This document shows, piece by piece, positions 11,207 to 23,261 of a stretch of 64,000 nucleotides of DNA. Source of the stretch: Siderastrea siderea. Taxonomy: Eukaryota; Cnidaria; Anthozoa; Scleractinia; Rhizangiidae. The notes under the pieces are model-generated. The model was not told where the DNA came from, did no database searches, and saw only the letters and a program-made list of their open reading frames with translations. Numbering within the stretch: the first letter of the stretch is position 1; each line of letters begins with the position of its first letter. The position numbers and the translations under genes are program-made. The stretch covers positions 36,253,984 to 36,317,983 of the forward strand of contig OZ034979.1 of the NCBI GenBank assembly GCA_964030785.1. The letters are read 5' to 3'.

Positions 11207-12092
11207 TCCTGTAGACAGAAATTTCATTGATCCAAAGTGGAAATTGTAGAAGATTTAGACAAAATGTAATTTGGCACTGTTAGTGGTTACAAAGTTTAAA
11301 ACCAATTTTGAAACACCTGTCTGTACTTTGAATTTTCACGCGATACATTTGTGAGCACATGTATTCTGTTTCTTGATCTTTTGTTTGAAATTACATAAAT
11401 TATTAGACAAGTGTAATGTACCTTTAGGCTACTGCTAAAAGTAATGAGGGTCAGTTGCAGAAAAATATTACAACATTGATGGGTAATTTTTTAATTAAAA
11501 ATAATGAGTGATTTTTATCGTTCTGTAGATTAACGCTGTATGAGGCTTATAGCTTAGGTTATTGTTTTGACTTGGTTGATTTTAAATATTAAAAAAATTG
11601 ATTGCTCAGCATGGGTTCTGAAGGCTGCTTACAATAAAATAATAGATTAATGGAGGACTTTCACTGTTTCTTTTAACTTGTGTGCATCACATTAAAATCA
11701 AGCGAACGCAGTTTACAGGTGATAAAGTAAATGAACAGAGGTCACAGTGGATTAAGGACACACAATTCATTCAGGGTTAGCATTACTTAATCTTGTTGAA
11801 ATCTTTCTCGTGAAAAGTAAGTTTTTGGGTTATACTGGTGAAAGTTCCTCGGTCAGTTCTTGTCTATTTATCTTTCCTTGCATTGCTGTTCGAAACACCT
11901 TATATTTAATGATATGCATTAAGTGTACTTGTTGGGAGTTTGCTTGGTTTGGTTTAAGGCCTTGCTTTTTTCTTTTTGAGAATAAATGTTATGAAGTAAT
12001 CATATATGTGAACTGCAGATGAAATAATGAAATGATGATGAGCATTGGATTTAAAGGATAACAAAGAACAACCTGAAAAAAATTTTAATTTA

Positions 12093-12167
12093 GGCTTGAA
12101 GGGGGTTCAAACCCATGACCTCTGTGATATACCCGTGCAGTGCTCTAACCAGTTGAGCTATCAAGCC
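12093..12167 (-). repeat. tRNA-derived SINE fragment
   Basis: On the minus strand the 75 bases begin GGCTTGATAGCTCAACTGG and end with the complementary TCAAGCC, giving a perfect 7-bp acceptor stem. An A-box-like D arm and a B-box-like GGGTTTGAACCC T arm are present. The anticodon arm pairs only at its outer three positions, so the fold is damaged there. Beyond the tRNA-like part the strand continues with a CCTAAAT...TTTCAGG hairpin-like tail. It is best read as a tRNA-derived SINE or pseudogene, perhaps from tRNA-Thr, and not a working tRNA. Confidence 0.5.
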
Positions 12168-12314
12168 AATGGGTAGCTGGTAATTCAAGAATGTGTTATT
12201 ATTATTTTTTTTAGTTCCTCACACTTTTTTCATATCAGTGGAATTTCCTTTAACTTTTACCACCCAGGAGCACCAAAATACAAATTTGACACCTCTTCTA
12301 AAATTTCAGTTATA

Positions 12315-12908
12315 AGCACCACAGGTCTGTGGCATTCATTTGAATTGTAACAATTTAGCATTTCATCCTCAGGCTCAAATGTTAGAACCACCTTATACAG
12401 CATAATAAACTGAACCACAATAAAGTACTGCTCAGTAGCTTTCATTTGAATAGTCACACTTAAGGATTTCATCCACAGACTCAAAAGTTAGAACCACCTT
12501 GTACAGCATAATAAATAGCACCACAGGAAAGTACTGCTCAGTAGCTTTCATTTGAATGGTCACACTTTAGGATTTCATCCACAGACTCAAAAGTTAGAAC
12601 CACCTTGTACAGCATAATAAACAGCACCACAGGAAAGTACTGCTCAGTAGCTTTCATTTGAATGGTCACACTTTAGGATTTCATCCACAGACTCAAAAGT
12701 TGGAACCACCTTGTACAACATTATAAACAGCACCACAGGAAAGTACTGCTCAATAGCTTTCAGTTGAATGGTCACACTTTAGGATTTCATCCACAGACTC
12801 AAAAGTTAGAACCACCTTGTACAGCATAATAAACAGCACCACAGGAAGGTTCCACTCAGTGGCTCCTATTTAAACAGTTGCACGTTAGGATTTCGTCCAC
12901 AGATTTAA
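12315..12908 (+). repeat. 106-bp satellite array, best preserved
   Basis: Nearly six tandem monomers. The landmark TCAAAAGTT recurs at 12481, 12587, 12693 and 12799, an exact 106-bp period. Monomers are highly similar in the middle and diverge at both edges, as expected for a tandem array homogenised from the centre. The consensus contains AAACAGCACCACAGG and AAGTACTGCTCAGTAGC. There is no open frame through the array. Confidence 0.5.
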
Positions 12909-13071
12909 ATCAGAGCACATTTTCTGTTTCAAGGTTTCACTCTGGGAGGTAGGAAAAAATGACAATAACAGTTATGTTGGCTAAATATTGACAACCGAGG
13001 TGCTAAAACTGACTGCTGCGATTAATTTTGAATTGACAGACAAGCAGAATTTTTTATTTGCATCACTAATA

Positions 13072-13255
13072 TGTCCTGTGTGTTTTTACTGTGTGCAGTG
13101 GATGTGAAAAATTATGATATTCTTGTGTGTCATTCTTTTAAGGGTTTACTACCTGCGTTAGTCTGTCCTGTGTGTTTTTACTGTGTGCAGTTGAGATGAA
13201 AACTTATGATATTGTTCTGTCATTTTTTTCAGGGTTTATTACCTGCATTAGCAGA
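13072..13255 (+). repeat. 92-bp tandem duplication
   Basis: TGTCCTGTGTGTTTTTACTG starts at 13072 and again at 13164, and similarity continues to GGGTTTA-TACCTGC-TTAG in both units. The second unit ends in a TTTTTTTCAG tract followed by GGT that resembles a splice acceptor (see the finding on a possible terminal exon). Confidence 0.5.
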
Positions 13256-14229
13256 CATTTTCTGTTCTTTTATGAATCTCAATTTAATTGGCTTGTGATC
13301 ATCCTAAGAAATCAAATTGATTGTTTGAATTTCTTTTGTGAATATTGCCTCAAATAAATTTCACTTCCAACTGCCACATTTTTTAATCAAATGTAACAAG
13401 TAGACTTCACGTAATTCATCTTATTTAGGATAGTGAGTGCAGCTATGCTGCTGTGATTATCCACTTAGGAAATTCAGGTTCATGCACCTGTTGTTCAATT
13501 CATTACCAGTTTTTTGTATTTGTTTTTAAATTTCATTTTAGGCCTGTACTGTACATGAACATGTATATGTATTTGCCCTTGTTTAAAATTTCATTGCAGT
13601 TGTGTTTATAAGCCATTTCAGTTTTTGATATTAAAAACAAATATCTTGTGAGTAGTTTGTTTACTATCTCACCATATTTCTTTCTGTATACTCAGACAGT
13701 TTTTGCTTTCATCGTTCCTTAATAAATAAAATTATAATATGTTTACTTTGCTTATTTTCCTTTGCTGGCTGTTTTATAAACGAAGTATTATTTAAAGCGC
13801 TGTGAAAAATATTATTTTTGAAGCAGCGTCTAATTCTTTGGTTATGACGTTACTCTTATAAGTGATAATAATGATGACGGTGATGCATGTAATAATGTTG
13901 ATAGTGATGATGCTGTTGATGGTGCTCCTCTAAAATTTATTAGAACGTACAGCCACACTTTTTATTTTTGTCATTTTTTCCTTATTGACACATGTGACAA
14001 GACTAAACAGCTAATAACTTTGCATGTCTTGCACTGTTTACAAAACTAATTAAAAATTCACCTGAGTCTATCATATTTTAGAAATCAGCCACCATGGACA
14101 TTTACCAGATGTACTACACACCGACCACTCTTGTTGGCGACCATTTCCTTTAACCAACCTCTTTCGTAGAATTCCATTTGATTGAGCCAATTATCATATT
14201 TACAAGCCTCTATTTTATTTTGATTTCAG

Positions 14230-14343
14230 ACTGCCCTTACATCTCTGGATGGTCTCTCCAAGTTTATTGACCTTGACCAACTGATATCAGATCTTGGAGG
14301 TTCTTTTAAGTATGACCATTCTAAGTGGATCAACATGCGTATG
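14230..14343 (+). CDS. TRIO: Trio exon 3 of window: end of SEC14 domain
   Basis: The acceptor is TGATTTCAG and the donor ATG/GTAAGT. The 114 bases give 38 codons (window residues 65-102), phase 0 at both ends. The peptide TALTSLDGLSKFIDLDQL matches the Trio segment after FEFE in length and pattern (SLEGLTKVVDPSQL), and it ends KYDHSKWINMRM where human has EYNHEEWIEIRV. It closes the SEC14 fold and leads into the first spectrin helix in the next exon. Confidence 0.5.
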
Positions 14344-14956
14344 GTAAGTTGAGAGCCTTTGTAAGGCCTAATTCAAAATTAATTTGTTCAGCTTGTGTAG
14401 TAGGTACTCATAAGTTTTACGTTAGAATGTCATTGATCAATATCATTGCTTCAGTCAGGTACAGTGCATTGTTGTGCTGCTTGACTTTGGCGTGGTGTTG
14501 ATCGAACATGGCTGTAAATCCACTAATACATTTCCATTTGGGAATGCATACATGTTGATGTGTTGTTGCCTATCGTCCACACTTAAATTAAACAGTCGAA
14601 AATCAAAAACCATGATGAAAATGGAGACTTTCAAAAATGGCTTCTAAAGTAAAGACTGAAAGTGCATTAATTTGAACGCTCATTGCTTTCAGTATGGACA
14701 GTTGAAAATGCATTGTTTTGGAAATGTTGTAGTGTATGAATGGGTGAAAATGGAGGCTTTTGAAAATGCACTGGCGATTATGTGTAAACCAAACACGTTT
14801 ATTGGTATTACAGTTTACGACTTTTTATGTTTGTGCAAGGCCATCACACCATTCTAATTTCGTTTACACATGTTTTAAAAGTCAGCTAAATTTATGCCTG
14901 TGTGCACATAGAAGTTCAAGCCCTCCTAGATGTAGATGTTAATGACTATTGGAAAT

Positions 14957-15037
14957 TAACCCTTGAAGTCCTCCATTTGACACTTTGAAAATGAGTAGGA
15001 ACCTGTTGCTGATCAAGTCTGGTGCTCAAAGGGTTAG
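14957..15037. mobile_element. Very short inverted-end element (tentative)
   Basis: AACCCTTGAAGTCCTCCATTTGAC on the left (about 24 bp, read in two parts) has a partial inverted partner GTCTGGTGCTCAAAGGGTTAG on the right. At about 80 bp it may be an internally deleted relative of the TTAACCCTTT MITEs. Confidence 0.5.
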
Positions 15038-15306
15038 GAACTCACTGCAAACTAATCGCAGGCACCTTTTGTGATATAAATTTAATGTCGCTTTGTCGTA
15101 GTGAGTAAATTGTGATCCAGTTTAAATTTGAATTGAGTTACCTTTTCAGAATCTAAAAATTCAATTCCTATCGGGGTTGGGGGGGGGGGGGGCGGAATCA
15201 ATTTCTGAGGAGGTAAATCAGTTTTAACTTATATTTATGAGACGGGACCAAGAAACAATATTTTCACTAAATATATATCATGCAGTTATTCTCATAAAAC
15301 TAATAA

Positions 15307-15485
15307 TTAACCTGTTATGTCCCAGTTGTGATGAGCATCTTATTTCTCCTTACAATATCACTTCTTGTTCAAACATAAAGGTCATGAGAATATGGGTAAA
15401 GACAACCAAAGTCAAAAGGTCTTGATGTTTAAGCAAATTCTCCCTACTAATATCATTGGTATAAATGGAGAACAGTGAAGAGAAT
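15307..15485 (+). mobile_element. TTAA MITE family B, copy 1
   Basis: It starts TTAACCTGTTATGTCCCAG and contains the family B landmarks TTTCTCCTTACAATATCAC, AAGGTCATGAGAAT and TGGAGAACAGTGA. The right terminus (GGGTTAA) is lost. Seven other family B copies lie in this gene. Confidence 0.5.
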
Positions 15486-16436
15486 ATGCATGTCGATATT
15501 GTTGTAGATGATATTATTTTAAAACTTCTATTATTGACAACAGTGTGTTTCTTTTGTTCAGCAATAAGTGTTCACATATAGCTACTGATGCAAAAAACAA
15601 ATTGCAAGATAATACTATGTTGTTTTCTCAGTGGGAACTATTATGCAAATATACAAACACTATTATTGAACAACTTTTGAAGCAGTGCCTGCATTTTTGG
15701 TAATAATACATTAATATCAACAAATGTTATCAACTGTATAATGAAAATTATACATTCTTGGATTTTAAACTTCAAAGAAAAATATTTTGAAAAATGAGGG
15801 ATAAGAGATTTATCTCAGAGATAAATGAGATGTTGGCTTATACCACCTGTTGAGAAATCACAGCTGCAGAACAAATTTATTGTATTTTTGGGTATTATGG
15901 TACAACAAGTCACATGTACCTCTTCAAAAGTTGCTACCAGGTCAAATTCTCGATGAACTACTGTTTGAAATTCCAAAATGATAAATTTTCATTATACAGT
16001 CATGAAAAAACATACATATGTTTTCTCTGATATTTAACCCAGAACAAATAACAAATTTATTGTATTTGAAATCTACCAAATTTCAAGAGGTATTTTGTGT
16101 GTTCATAAAAGAAACCCCAAATAGCTGGTGTTACAATGAATCAAATTAGTTGGATGACTTTCAATAAGACTTTTTAATTAGCAGCTGTAATACTCTTTGT
16201 GTAGCCACTGAGAAACTAGCATGAGCTGTTATCTTCCTGACATTGTAATTATTCTCACCAACAAATGTGATTAAAATAAGACAACATATGGTATCAAAAA
16301 GTTATTTTGTCAACATCATTCTTAGGGACTCTGTTGTATTCATGTTCTTACAAAATAGGACATGCTGCAAGGTCTCAATGCATGTTTATTTGAGAGTTTC
16401 ACTGGTATATTAAAAGTGTCAATGCTACTTTTTCAG

Positions 16437-16835
16437 GCACTGGAAAAATTTCTGTATGAAGCGACCTCATTATTAGCAAAGTTAGAGGAAATTCAAGATG
16501 GATTAAGCCGAGAAGATTTTGCAGATACTCTAGAGGGACTCAAAGAACAAATCAAGCACAATCAACATGTGAAGAAGTGGATTGTTAAAGCTCCAGTAGA
16601 AGTTTTGCAGGATGAGGGGGAGAAACTACGTAACACTTTCAAAAGTCCAGATTATGGAGAACAAGTCAGCGATGGTTTTACAGCTGAAGATGTGAAAAAA
16701 GCAGAACTTCAGATTCATGAGTTAGTGGAAGGGCTTCATTCAAAACGGCAAAAGCTGCGCGAGTTATGGAATCTGAGGAAATTAAAACTCGATCAGTGTT
16801 TTCAGTATCGTGTTTTTCAGCAGGATGCGGAAAAG
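16437..16835 (+). CDS. TRIO: Trio exon 4 of window: spectrin repeat 1
   Basis: The acceptor is CTTTTTCAG and the donor AAG/GTAAGT. The 399 bases give 133 codons (window residues 103-235), phase 0. Helix A begins ALEKFLYEATSLLAKLEEIQ, helix B spans the KQ(E/H)-rich part through KAPVEVLQDEGEKL, and helix C carries LHSKRQKLRELWNLRKLKLD followed by QCFQYRVFQQDAEK. The last motif is the spectrin-repeat linker typical of Trio (LKLDQCFQLRLFEQDAEK in human). It is the longest exon here and encodes one whole repeat. An in-frame upstream extension to 16362 lies before the acceptor and is not coding. Confidence 0.5.
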
Positions 16836-17135
16836 GTAAGTAAAAGTTTTCCTGTATTTGAGATTTTTTCTAAACTTTATATACTTCATACAGGAATGTA
16901 GAAGTTCTCTGAAAAGCTGTGATTTACAATTAATAATGGGAAAAGACAAAACCACAGCATGATGTACAAATTAATTGTTTCCAGTTTGTGCAGGTTTTCA
17001 TTAATTCCAGTCAAGGCCTGAGTGTACTTCAATGTGTTTTTTTATGATTGTGATTTTTGTCAGCCTTCTTACAGTTTTGTTTCCCAATATTGGCATTAGG
17101 GGTTATGTATTTGTTTGGATGACTGGATACATTTA

Positions 17136-17171
17136 GATGGATGGATGGATGGTTTGATGGAGGGATGGATG
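17136..17171. repeat. ATGG microsatellite
   Basis: About eight imperfect ATGG units interrupted once by TTTG. Simple repeat only. Confidence 0.5.
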
Positions 17172-17365
17172 TCACAGTAGTTTGTAGCAGAAGTAGTATG
17201 TAGTGCAGGCAGCAAGGTCTGGCTCCCCTTACGCTCGAGGTGAATTTCTCTTTTTGTCGCCGCAGGGAATCTCTTGACGATGTTTATCTTTGACATGAGT
17301 TCAGAGCGGTAGACGGTAGTGGACCAAAATTTGTCTGTGTGCAAGGAAATCCCAATTGTGTTTGG

Positions 17366-17414
17366 AAATAATACAAATGACTATATAATAATTATACAAT
17401 CATTTGTATTATTT
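17366..17414. repeat. Perfect 15-bp inverted repeat
   Basis: AAATAATACAAATGA at 17366-17380 is exactly complementary to TCATTTGTATTATTT at 17400-17414, with a 19-nt AT-rich loop. It could be a minimal hairpin or a tiny MITE remnant. Confidence 0.5.
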
Positions 17415-18103
17415 TTGTAGATAAATGAAATTGAACCTTGAGCGGGCACTGCTTTGACTTGGCTGGACATGTGTCCCTCCAAGGAAAAAGGTTATTTGCA
17501 ACTTTCTGAGATGTTGCTTAGCAACATCGTGTACAGACCCAACCAGTCTTCCCTCAGTATTTAAGCTTGTCTGGCTCAAAGCCTGGATGTCTTCTGTCCT
17601 TACAATTCCTTCCTTTGTGAACTGAAATGAACTGAACAACTTTATTAACGTGTCATGTCTTCTAGCTGGCTACGTGTAGCCTACTAATCGGGACACCTAA
17701 TAGTTAAAATCTAATTAAGTGTAAGATTGTCGGTAAAGGAAGTCTGTCTTAATGTGTTTCCTTAATGATATGAGTTGGTGCTTAGCATCATCCTGTATAA
17801 AACCCAGAGTATAATTTCTTTCATTGGCAGGAAAGGGGTCTCTTGATTATTAGGTTCTTCTGTGTGAGCTTGCGCTTATCAACATGCTGACTAAGCGCCA
17901 GGGGTCTTTCCGCACAGACTAAATCTCATTTTGTTAGAAGGCCCTTAGCCTGCAAGCAAATTTCCTCTGTCTCCTTCCTCGTCTGATGAAGGCAGCAATT
18001 AGGAGATATTTGCATGCAATCTAGAAGCCTTCATACCTTGTTGTATACATTTTGATGTAAATATGAGGTTAATAAACCTGTAGGTTGCAGGTTGATTTTG
18101 GGC

Positions 18104-18314
18104 TTAACTGTTTAAGCCCTAACAGTGACGAAAATGAAATTTCTCTTTACATTATCAATACTTCTACAAACATTCAAGTGATGAGAACAAAGAAAGTGTC
18201 ACCAAGGATAAGATGTCTTGATATTTAGACAAATTCTCCTTACTAGTTCCATAAGAAATGTATGGAGAACAGTAACGAGAATATGCATTTTTATATCAGG
18301 GCTTAAAGGGTTAA
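18104..18314 (+). mobile_element. TTAA MITE family B, copy 2 (complete)
   Basis: The 211-bp element starts TTAACTGTTTAAGCCCTAAC and ends GGGCTTAAAGGGTTAA, so it has imperfect inverted ends and TTAA at both sides. The interior has TTTCTCTTTACATTATCA, CAAGTGATGAGAA and AAGATGTCTTGATATTTAGA, shared with the other copies. No coding sequence is present. TTAA target choice suggests piggyBac- or Kolobok-type mobilisation. Confidence 0.5.
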
Positions 18315-20944
18315 ATGGCTAAAGCTTACCACCCTAACAGTCTTTTGTTATCAGAATCAAATCCATTGAAAGTAGGAAGTTACATGAAGACCTTGGTTTC
18401 GTTGGTTTATTAAATCATGTGTTTTGAAAGTATAGATAACATTTGTAATAGAGAAAATTTTACTGTCATTACCATTTTAGATTTTACTTGTTCCTCTCTG
18501 TGGATTTGATTTTGCTGGTAAACTAAAACTTCTTTTATTATTACATAAAGTATGCTAACTAATGACACTGTGCTGAATTTTTACCAAGAATACAACAAAA
18601 GAGTGTTGTTTGGTTGTAGAAATTAACCAAATGTGAACTGAACTTGAGTTATTTTATTGTTATTTTTCTGACCTTGAGTTTTAATTTTGAATAAAAACTG
18701 CTTGTGATTACAGGAAGATCAACGTCAATTCCATCAATCAGAATCAAAATTTTGAGACAGATATTTTACTTCACTGAAATTTCAATGTTTTTATTTCATT
18801 CCATAATTTTTGTTTGGTTATTAATGTGAAACCTGTGGTGTATTTCACTTTTAAACTTGGTCATTTTCCATAGCTAGCAGGGAAGTGATAGTGACTGCAG
18901 GTAATAAAACCCTCAAGCAGATGATGCTTCTTTGTTTTTGGCAAACTTTTTAGCAGTTTATTGTCCATGCTTTTAATGCTTTGAAAGAACTCAGTCCAGG
19001 GGATGTCCTAGTTTTGTAAAGATCTGTGGCATATCAGCATTTTGTATTTTAAACATTATAGAAATGGTTACAAACAGACAATGAAACTTCAAAGGCAATC
19101 GTTTCTTCTGGTTGCAACTTATTTGTTTAGTTTGCTTTAAGTAATATGCCATGTTTTGAATTTCAAAGTTGAAATGAGAAAATCTATATCTTGTGGTTAT
19201 AGTCCTTGTTTTGTCATTATCTTTTATTTTTGATTTCTGTGGGTTTGATTTTCACAGATTAAGCACTTTGATTGCTGCTTTGAAATTAACAAAATCTGTT
19301 TTGATTTTTCTGTCAACTATGATTTCAATTTTTGTTTGAGTCTGGATCAACTACTACTTTATGTTGTACCATCAATGGCTTGAATAGAGCATATAATTTC
19401 CTTTTTTCTTTTCAAACCCCAGGCGATTATCATTAGACCTGTCAGAATGCCTTTCTTTCCTCTGAACAGGGCTGTTTATTAAACTCAATCAAAAAAGAAA
19501 AATTGTAAACAATTGTGAAAATTTGCAATTTTTTTTGGCTGTAGATGAAAACAGACTGAGTTCATTAAAAATTTATCGCCTGAAGTCTGTGATCAGACAC
19601 TGAGTCTGCTGACCCGTTTGGTAGAGATTATTTACGATGATATTATACTGAAGAGCTTTAGAAGCCCAGGAATTGTTGTCTTGTTGCTGTGAAAATGCAT
19701 AACATTCAGCATTACGTTAGTAAGTAGAAAGACATTCTCCAGAGTTGTTGTTAACTTCAATTCAATGGTCCTTACATAAAGGTTAAAGGTAGAGTCACAG
19801 GGTGTTAGAATGAAAATCCTGCCTAAGGACATGTTATAGAACCTTTGGTTAGGGATGTTAGTTCCAGTTTAGATACCCAAATTTAACAAGTGGCTTATGT
19901 CACTTGAAGGTGTGATGCATGGTTGTAGAAACAAGCAAGTAGCATGTGGTGGGCAAAGCTGCAGTTTAATTTCCCTCCCTGCATGAGCTGTACTTTGAGG
20001 TTATGTGATATTGTTTGCCTCCAAATATTTTTCAAAGAAATGCTGGCTTTAACCAAGCTTTTTCAGTTTTACAAATCTCTCCACCATCATAATTCAAGGC
20101 TGTGTAGGCAATAAAATTTTATTGACAGGGGTCAAATTTTAAAATTAAAGATAGAAAATCATGATGTCTCTGAGGCATCCTGCTTTGCAAGATTTTTCGC
20201 TTCCCAACTTTTTATAAACATTTGGTGTTCTTTAAATTCTACGAATAAAAGAACTTGCAGATTTTTTTCCCAATTTTTTTTAAAATGGGATTTTATCTTC
20301 TTTGTTGGGTGATACTGGAAATCAAGCGAGCCATGGAATACTTTTTTTTGTGTAGTACCGACATCAAATTTAATTTCCTTGATGGGAAACCCTTCAGGTG
20401 TGGTGTTGGATTATGTCTTCTGAAAAAAGCCTTGTCAAGGCTAATTCTGCTTGCTTTGTTGTTGATATGGAAATGTAAATTGTGTTCCAATATTTGGTTT
20501 CTTATTGGTGCAGAATTATCAACACCTGTATTCATAACATTTTTTGACTAGGTAGCCTCGACCATTTGTATTGTGAAAAAAATATGTTCCTGTCCGCCAA
20601 ATCAAGTGTCAGTTTGACAAGTGCAAGTTAGCATGCAATTTTAAAATTTGTCTGAAAATGCCAGCTGGAGAAATAAGGTTTCATGATTTGCAGAAAATAA
20701 TATTTTTCTTTTTCAATCTTGTTTTAATTTGGTTGTAAATCATTTTTTGCATGACTAAATGTTCCAGGTATCTTAGACAGGCTGGTGATCTAAATTAAAA
20801 TAAAGTAGCCATGGAAAGTGGAATTAAGATTGGTTAGGGTTCATTGAGTTTTATATTGAAACTGTCACTGTGAGCAAATTGTTTTTGAGAGGATAAAACC
20901 AATATCTCATGGTGAGTTTCTCTGACTGTCAATTTCTTTTGCAG

Positions 20945-21067
20945 ATGTTGCTATGGATCGCAGAGAATCGGCAAGAGTTTTTGTTGAATTACGCGGAAAT
21001 TGGTCATGATACGGCTTCGGCGGAAGAACTTCAGGACGAGCACCAAAATTTTGAAAGCAGTTGCATG
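20945..21067 (+). CDS. TRIO: Trio exon 5 of window: spectrin repeat 2, first half
   Basis: The acceptor is TTCTTTTGCAG and the donor ATG/GTAAGG. The 123 bases give 41 codons (window residues 236-276), phase 0. MLLWIAENRQEFLLNYAEIG is the A helix and turn (human MFDWITHNKGLFLNSYTEIG), and EELQDEHQNFESSCM begins helix B. Repeat 2 is split between this exon and exon 6, and the same split and the same 123-base length recur in exon 8. Confidence 0.5.
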
Positions 21068-23047
21068 GTAAGGGATGAATATGCATTTATAGCTACATCT
21101 CTACTGATTGTATCTGAAAGTAGTTGAAACTTACGTGTGAAGTATTCTTTCAATGATTTCCACTTGAATACCTTTTAAATTCAAGACTGTCTGGTTTTAT
21201 CTTGTATTTTTTTTAATGAGCATTCAACCAAGGATATTCTAGCTTAAGGGAATGCCATTGTCATTTTATTTTTCCATCTCTTGATTAAAACTACTTTAGG
21301 GCACTTGGAATTTTCAAATCCTATTCCTCTGTATATTTAATTACATATACTGTAGATAATATTAGAAATCCTACATTATCTCTTGGTTTATCTCGTTATG
21401 TTTTAGTTAAGGACAAAATTTGAGCTTGTTTTTGTCTTTTTGTTTGTGCACTGTATATTTTCTAAGAATAATTCTTCGCATACAGTTATTGTATGTGCCT
21501 GAGTGGTCATTTCTTTTGAACTGAATTTGCTGTATGGAATTTTTGTATACATACCATTCATTCAATATACCGGTAATAGTTTTCTTTTTAACATACTCTT
21601 GAATAGTAGCTGATATTGTTTTTGCACTAACCCACTTACTGCAATTTTGTTATGTTTCAAATTTAAAATTTACCATATTTATTTCCTGTGTTACACGAAG
21701 ATAGACAAAGCATCCTCCAGTGAACTAAGTTTGATTGGCTAGATTGAAGCATTAGACAGTCAGATTTTACTGCTTGGAGTTTGCATGATGGTAGCCATGA
21801 CACACCCTTGAGTAAGATGAAATAATATCAAAGCCACTCAATAAATTATGCAAATAGATTGACCAGACTCCATTCATCAGTTGAATAGAATTGCATAATA
21901 TGCTAGTCTTGTAACTTTATGGCAAGCTTTTTTAGGAGCCATGTTAATCCCATCTTTGTCTTTGTAATTCTTTTAATAACACATTAATAGCCCAAGATGT
22001 TTATGGCTTTGTATGTTCTGGAGTGTACTGAAGAAATGTTATGTTGATATTAAGCTTTGTGATTCCCCTAAAGCAAATGCAAAAAAGCAATTGTTTTTTT
22101 CTTTGCAAGTGGTTTGCCTGTTTTTTTGCTTTTATTTTCCAAGGTAAAGGGCATAATGGTCATTTTTGTCAATACATATAATATGTGACTCTAGTGTTCA
22201 GTGAATGTGTAACTGAGCACACTTTTGAGTTTCCTGGTGTGTTAGTATCTCATGTAGGTTGGATAATTAAAAACTTGTATGTAGACTGCAAGCAAACTTT
22301 ATTTCTCTTCAAAGATAGAGGTGCCTTGTTTTTCTCACATCATGGACTCCACAGTCTTAAAAGAAATGTAATGTCTGCTTGCAGTCCAAATCGGATGTAG
22401 GCCATTATTGCAAGTTTCATAATTCTTCTGAGTATGTCATGATTGAGGGTGCCTTTTTATTAGGATTTTCTGGTAATTTCTGAAATAAGAATACCTCAAA
22501 ATCATGTGTATGTTACTTTTTCTAAAAGTTGAAGGAAGTTGATGCTTTCATTTCGGTTGTTGGTGTCCTAAGCACTGGGAACAACATATCTTCAAGTAGT
22601 GATCTGGAGTCCCAAAGAGTGCATCATTAGTAAATTAAGTGGATGCTTCAAAATACAATGTCACATATCCATACAACGGTGGATAAATTTTGAGATATTT
22701 TGAAACTGACATAATCACTGGAGATGTAGAGGTCTTTTCCAACAGTTTGACCTCTTCATTATTTTTTGATACAATTTGCAGTTGATTGATTTTGATGTAA
22801 ATGTTCAAGTTGCACAAAATTTGATATTAGTTCTTTTAGCTATGATAAATGATATTGATTTTAAGAGATGCGGTCAATTATTAAACTTATATTAAAAGCC
22901 TTTTCAAATTACATGCAAAGGAGAATGTGTCAGACTATTACTTTTTTTTTTTCATTTTTGGGTAGCTGAATTTCTGTAAATAGGAAAAAATATTTTCTTT
23001 AGACCGTGTACTAATTAAAAAAAATTACAGGGACACTTTTCATTATA

Positions 23048-23261
23048 TTAACCCTTTTATTCCCAAGAGTGCCTAAAATCAAAATTTAAGACAAATCCCT
23101 ATTTTTATTTTGTAAAATACTAAAATATAAATAGCACCATGTAAAAGTACTGCTGAAGAGGTTTCATTTGAATGGTCACACCATAGGATTTCATCCACAG
23201 ACTGAAAAATTAGAAGCACCTTATATGTCTCCATAACTGACTCTGGGAGTGAAAGGGTTAA
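23048..23261 (+). mobile_element. TTAA MITE family A, second copy with satellite monomer
   Basis: The 214-bp element starts TTAACCCTTTTATTCCCAAG and ends GGGAGTGAAAGGGTTAA. It shares the full interior with the copy at 2513-2723, including the satellite-derived segment with GTACTGCTGAAGAGG and CACACCATAGGATTTC. Termini are better preserved here. Confidence 0.5.

Larger units (their letters stand above)
4647..14229. other. Intron 2 (9.6 kb)
   Basis: Both flanks hold repeats: a degenerate minisatellite with two insertions (4790-5540), a hAT-like element (6086-6284), a reverse satellite monomer (11128-11206), a tRNA-derived SINE fragment (12093-12167), the longest satellite array (12315-12908) and a 92-bp tandem duplication (13072-13255). 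From about 6300 to 11100 I see only AT-rich DNA with no repeats, RNA genes or credible exons. 13370-14229 is also featureless apart from short GAT-rich runs near 13870-13920. Confidence 0.5.
14344..16436. other. Intron 3
   Basis: It holds a small inverted-end element (14957-15037), a run of 14 G at about 15180-15192, and a family B TTAA MITE (15307-15485). The remainder, including 15490-16436, shows nothing recognisable. Two overlapping short frames near 14672-14942 have no similarity that I recognise. Confidence 0.5.
16836..20944. other. Intron 4
   Basis: Contents seen: an ATGG microsatellite (17136-17171), a perfect 15-bp hairpin (17366-17414) and a family B TTAA MITE (18104-18314). 17415-18100 and 18315-20944 show no recognisable repeat or gene. 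Open frames at 20255-20551 on both strands overlap each other and look fortuitous. Confidence 0.5.

Noticed and set aside
12093..12167. Functional tRNA gene
   Set aside because: Acceptor stem and boxes are present, but the anticodon stem has only three outer pairs and the loop is out of size.
20255..20551. Overlapping open frames of 98 and 80 codons on opposite strands
   Set aside because: Each is an AT-biased frame without recognised similarity, inside a Trio intron, and with no splice or promoter support.
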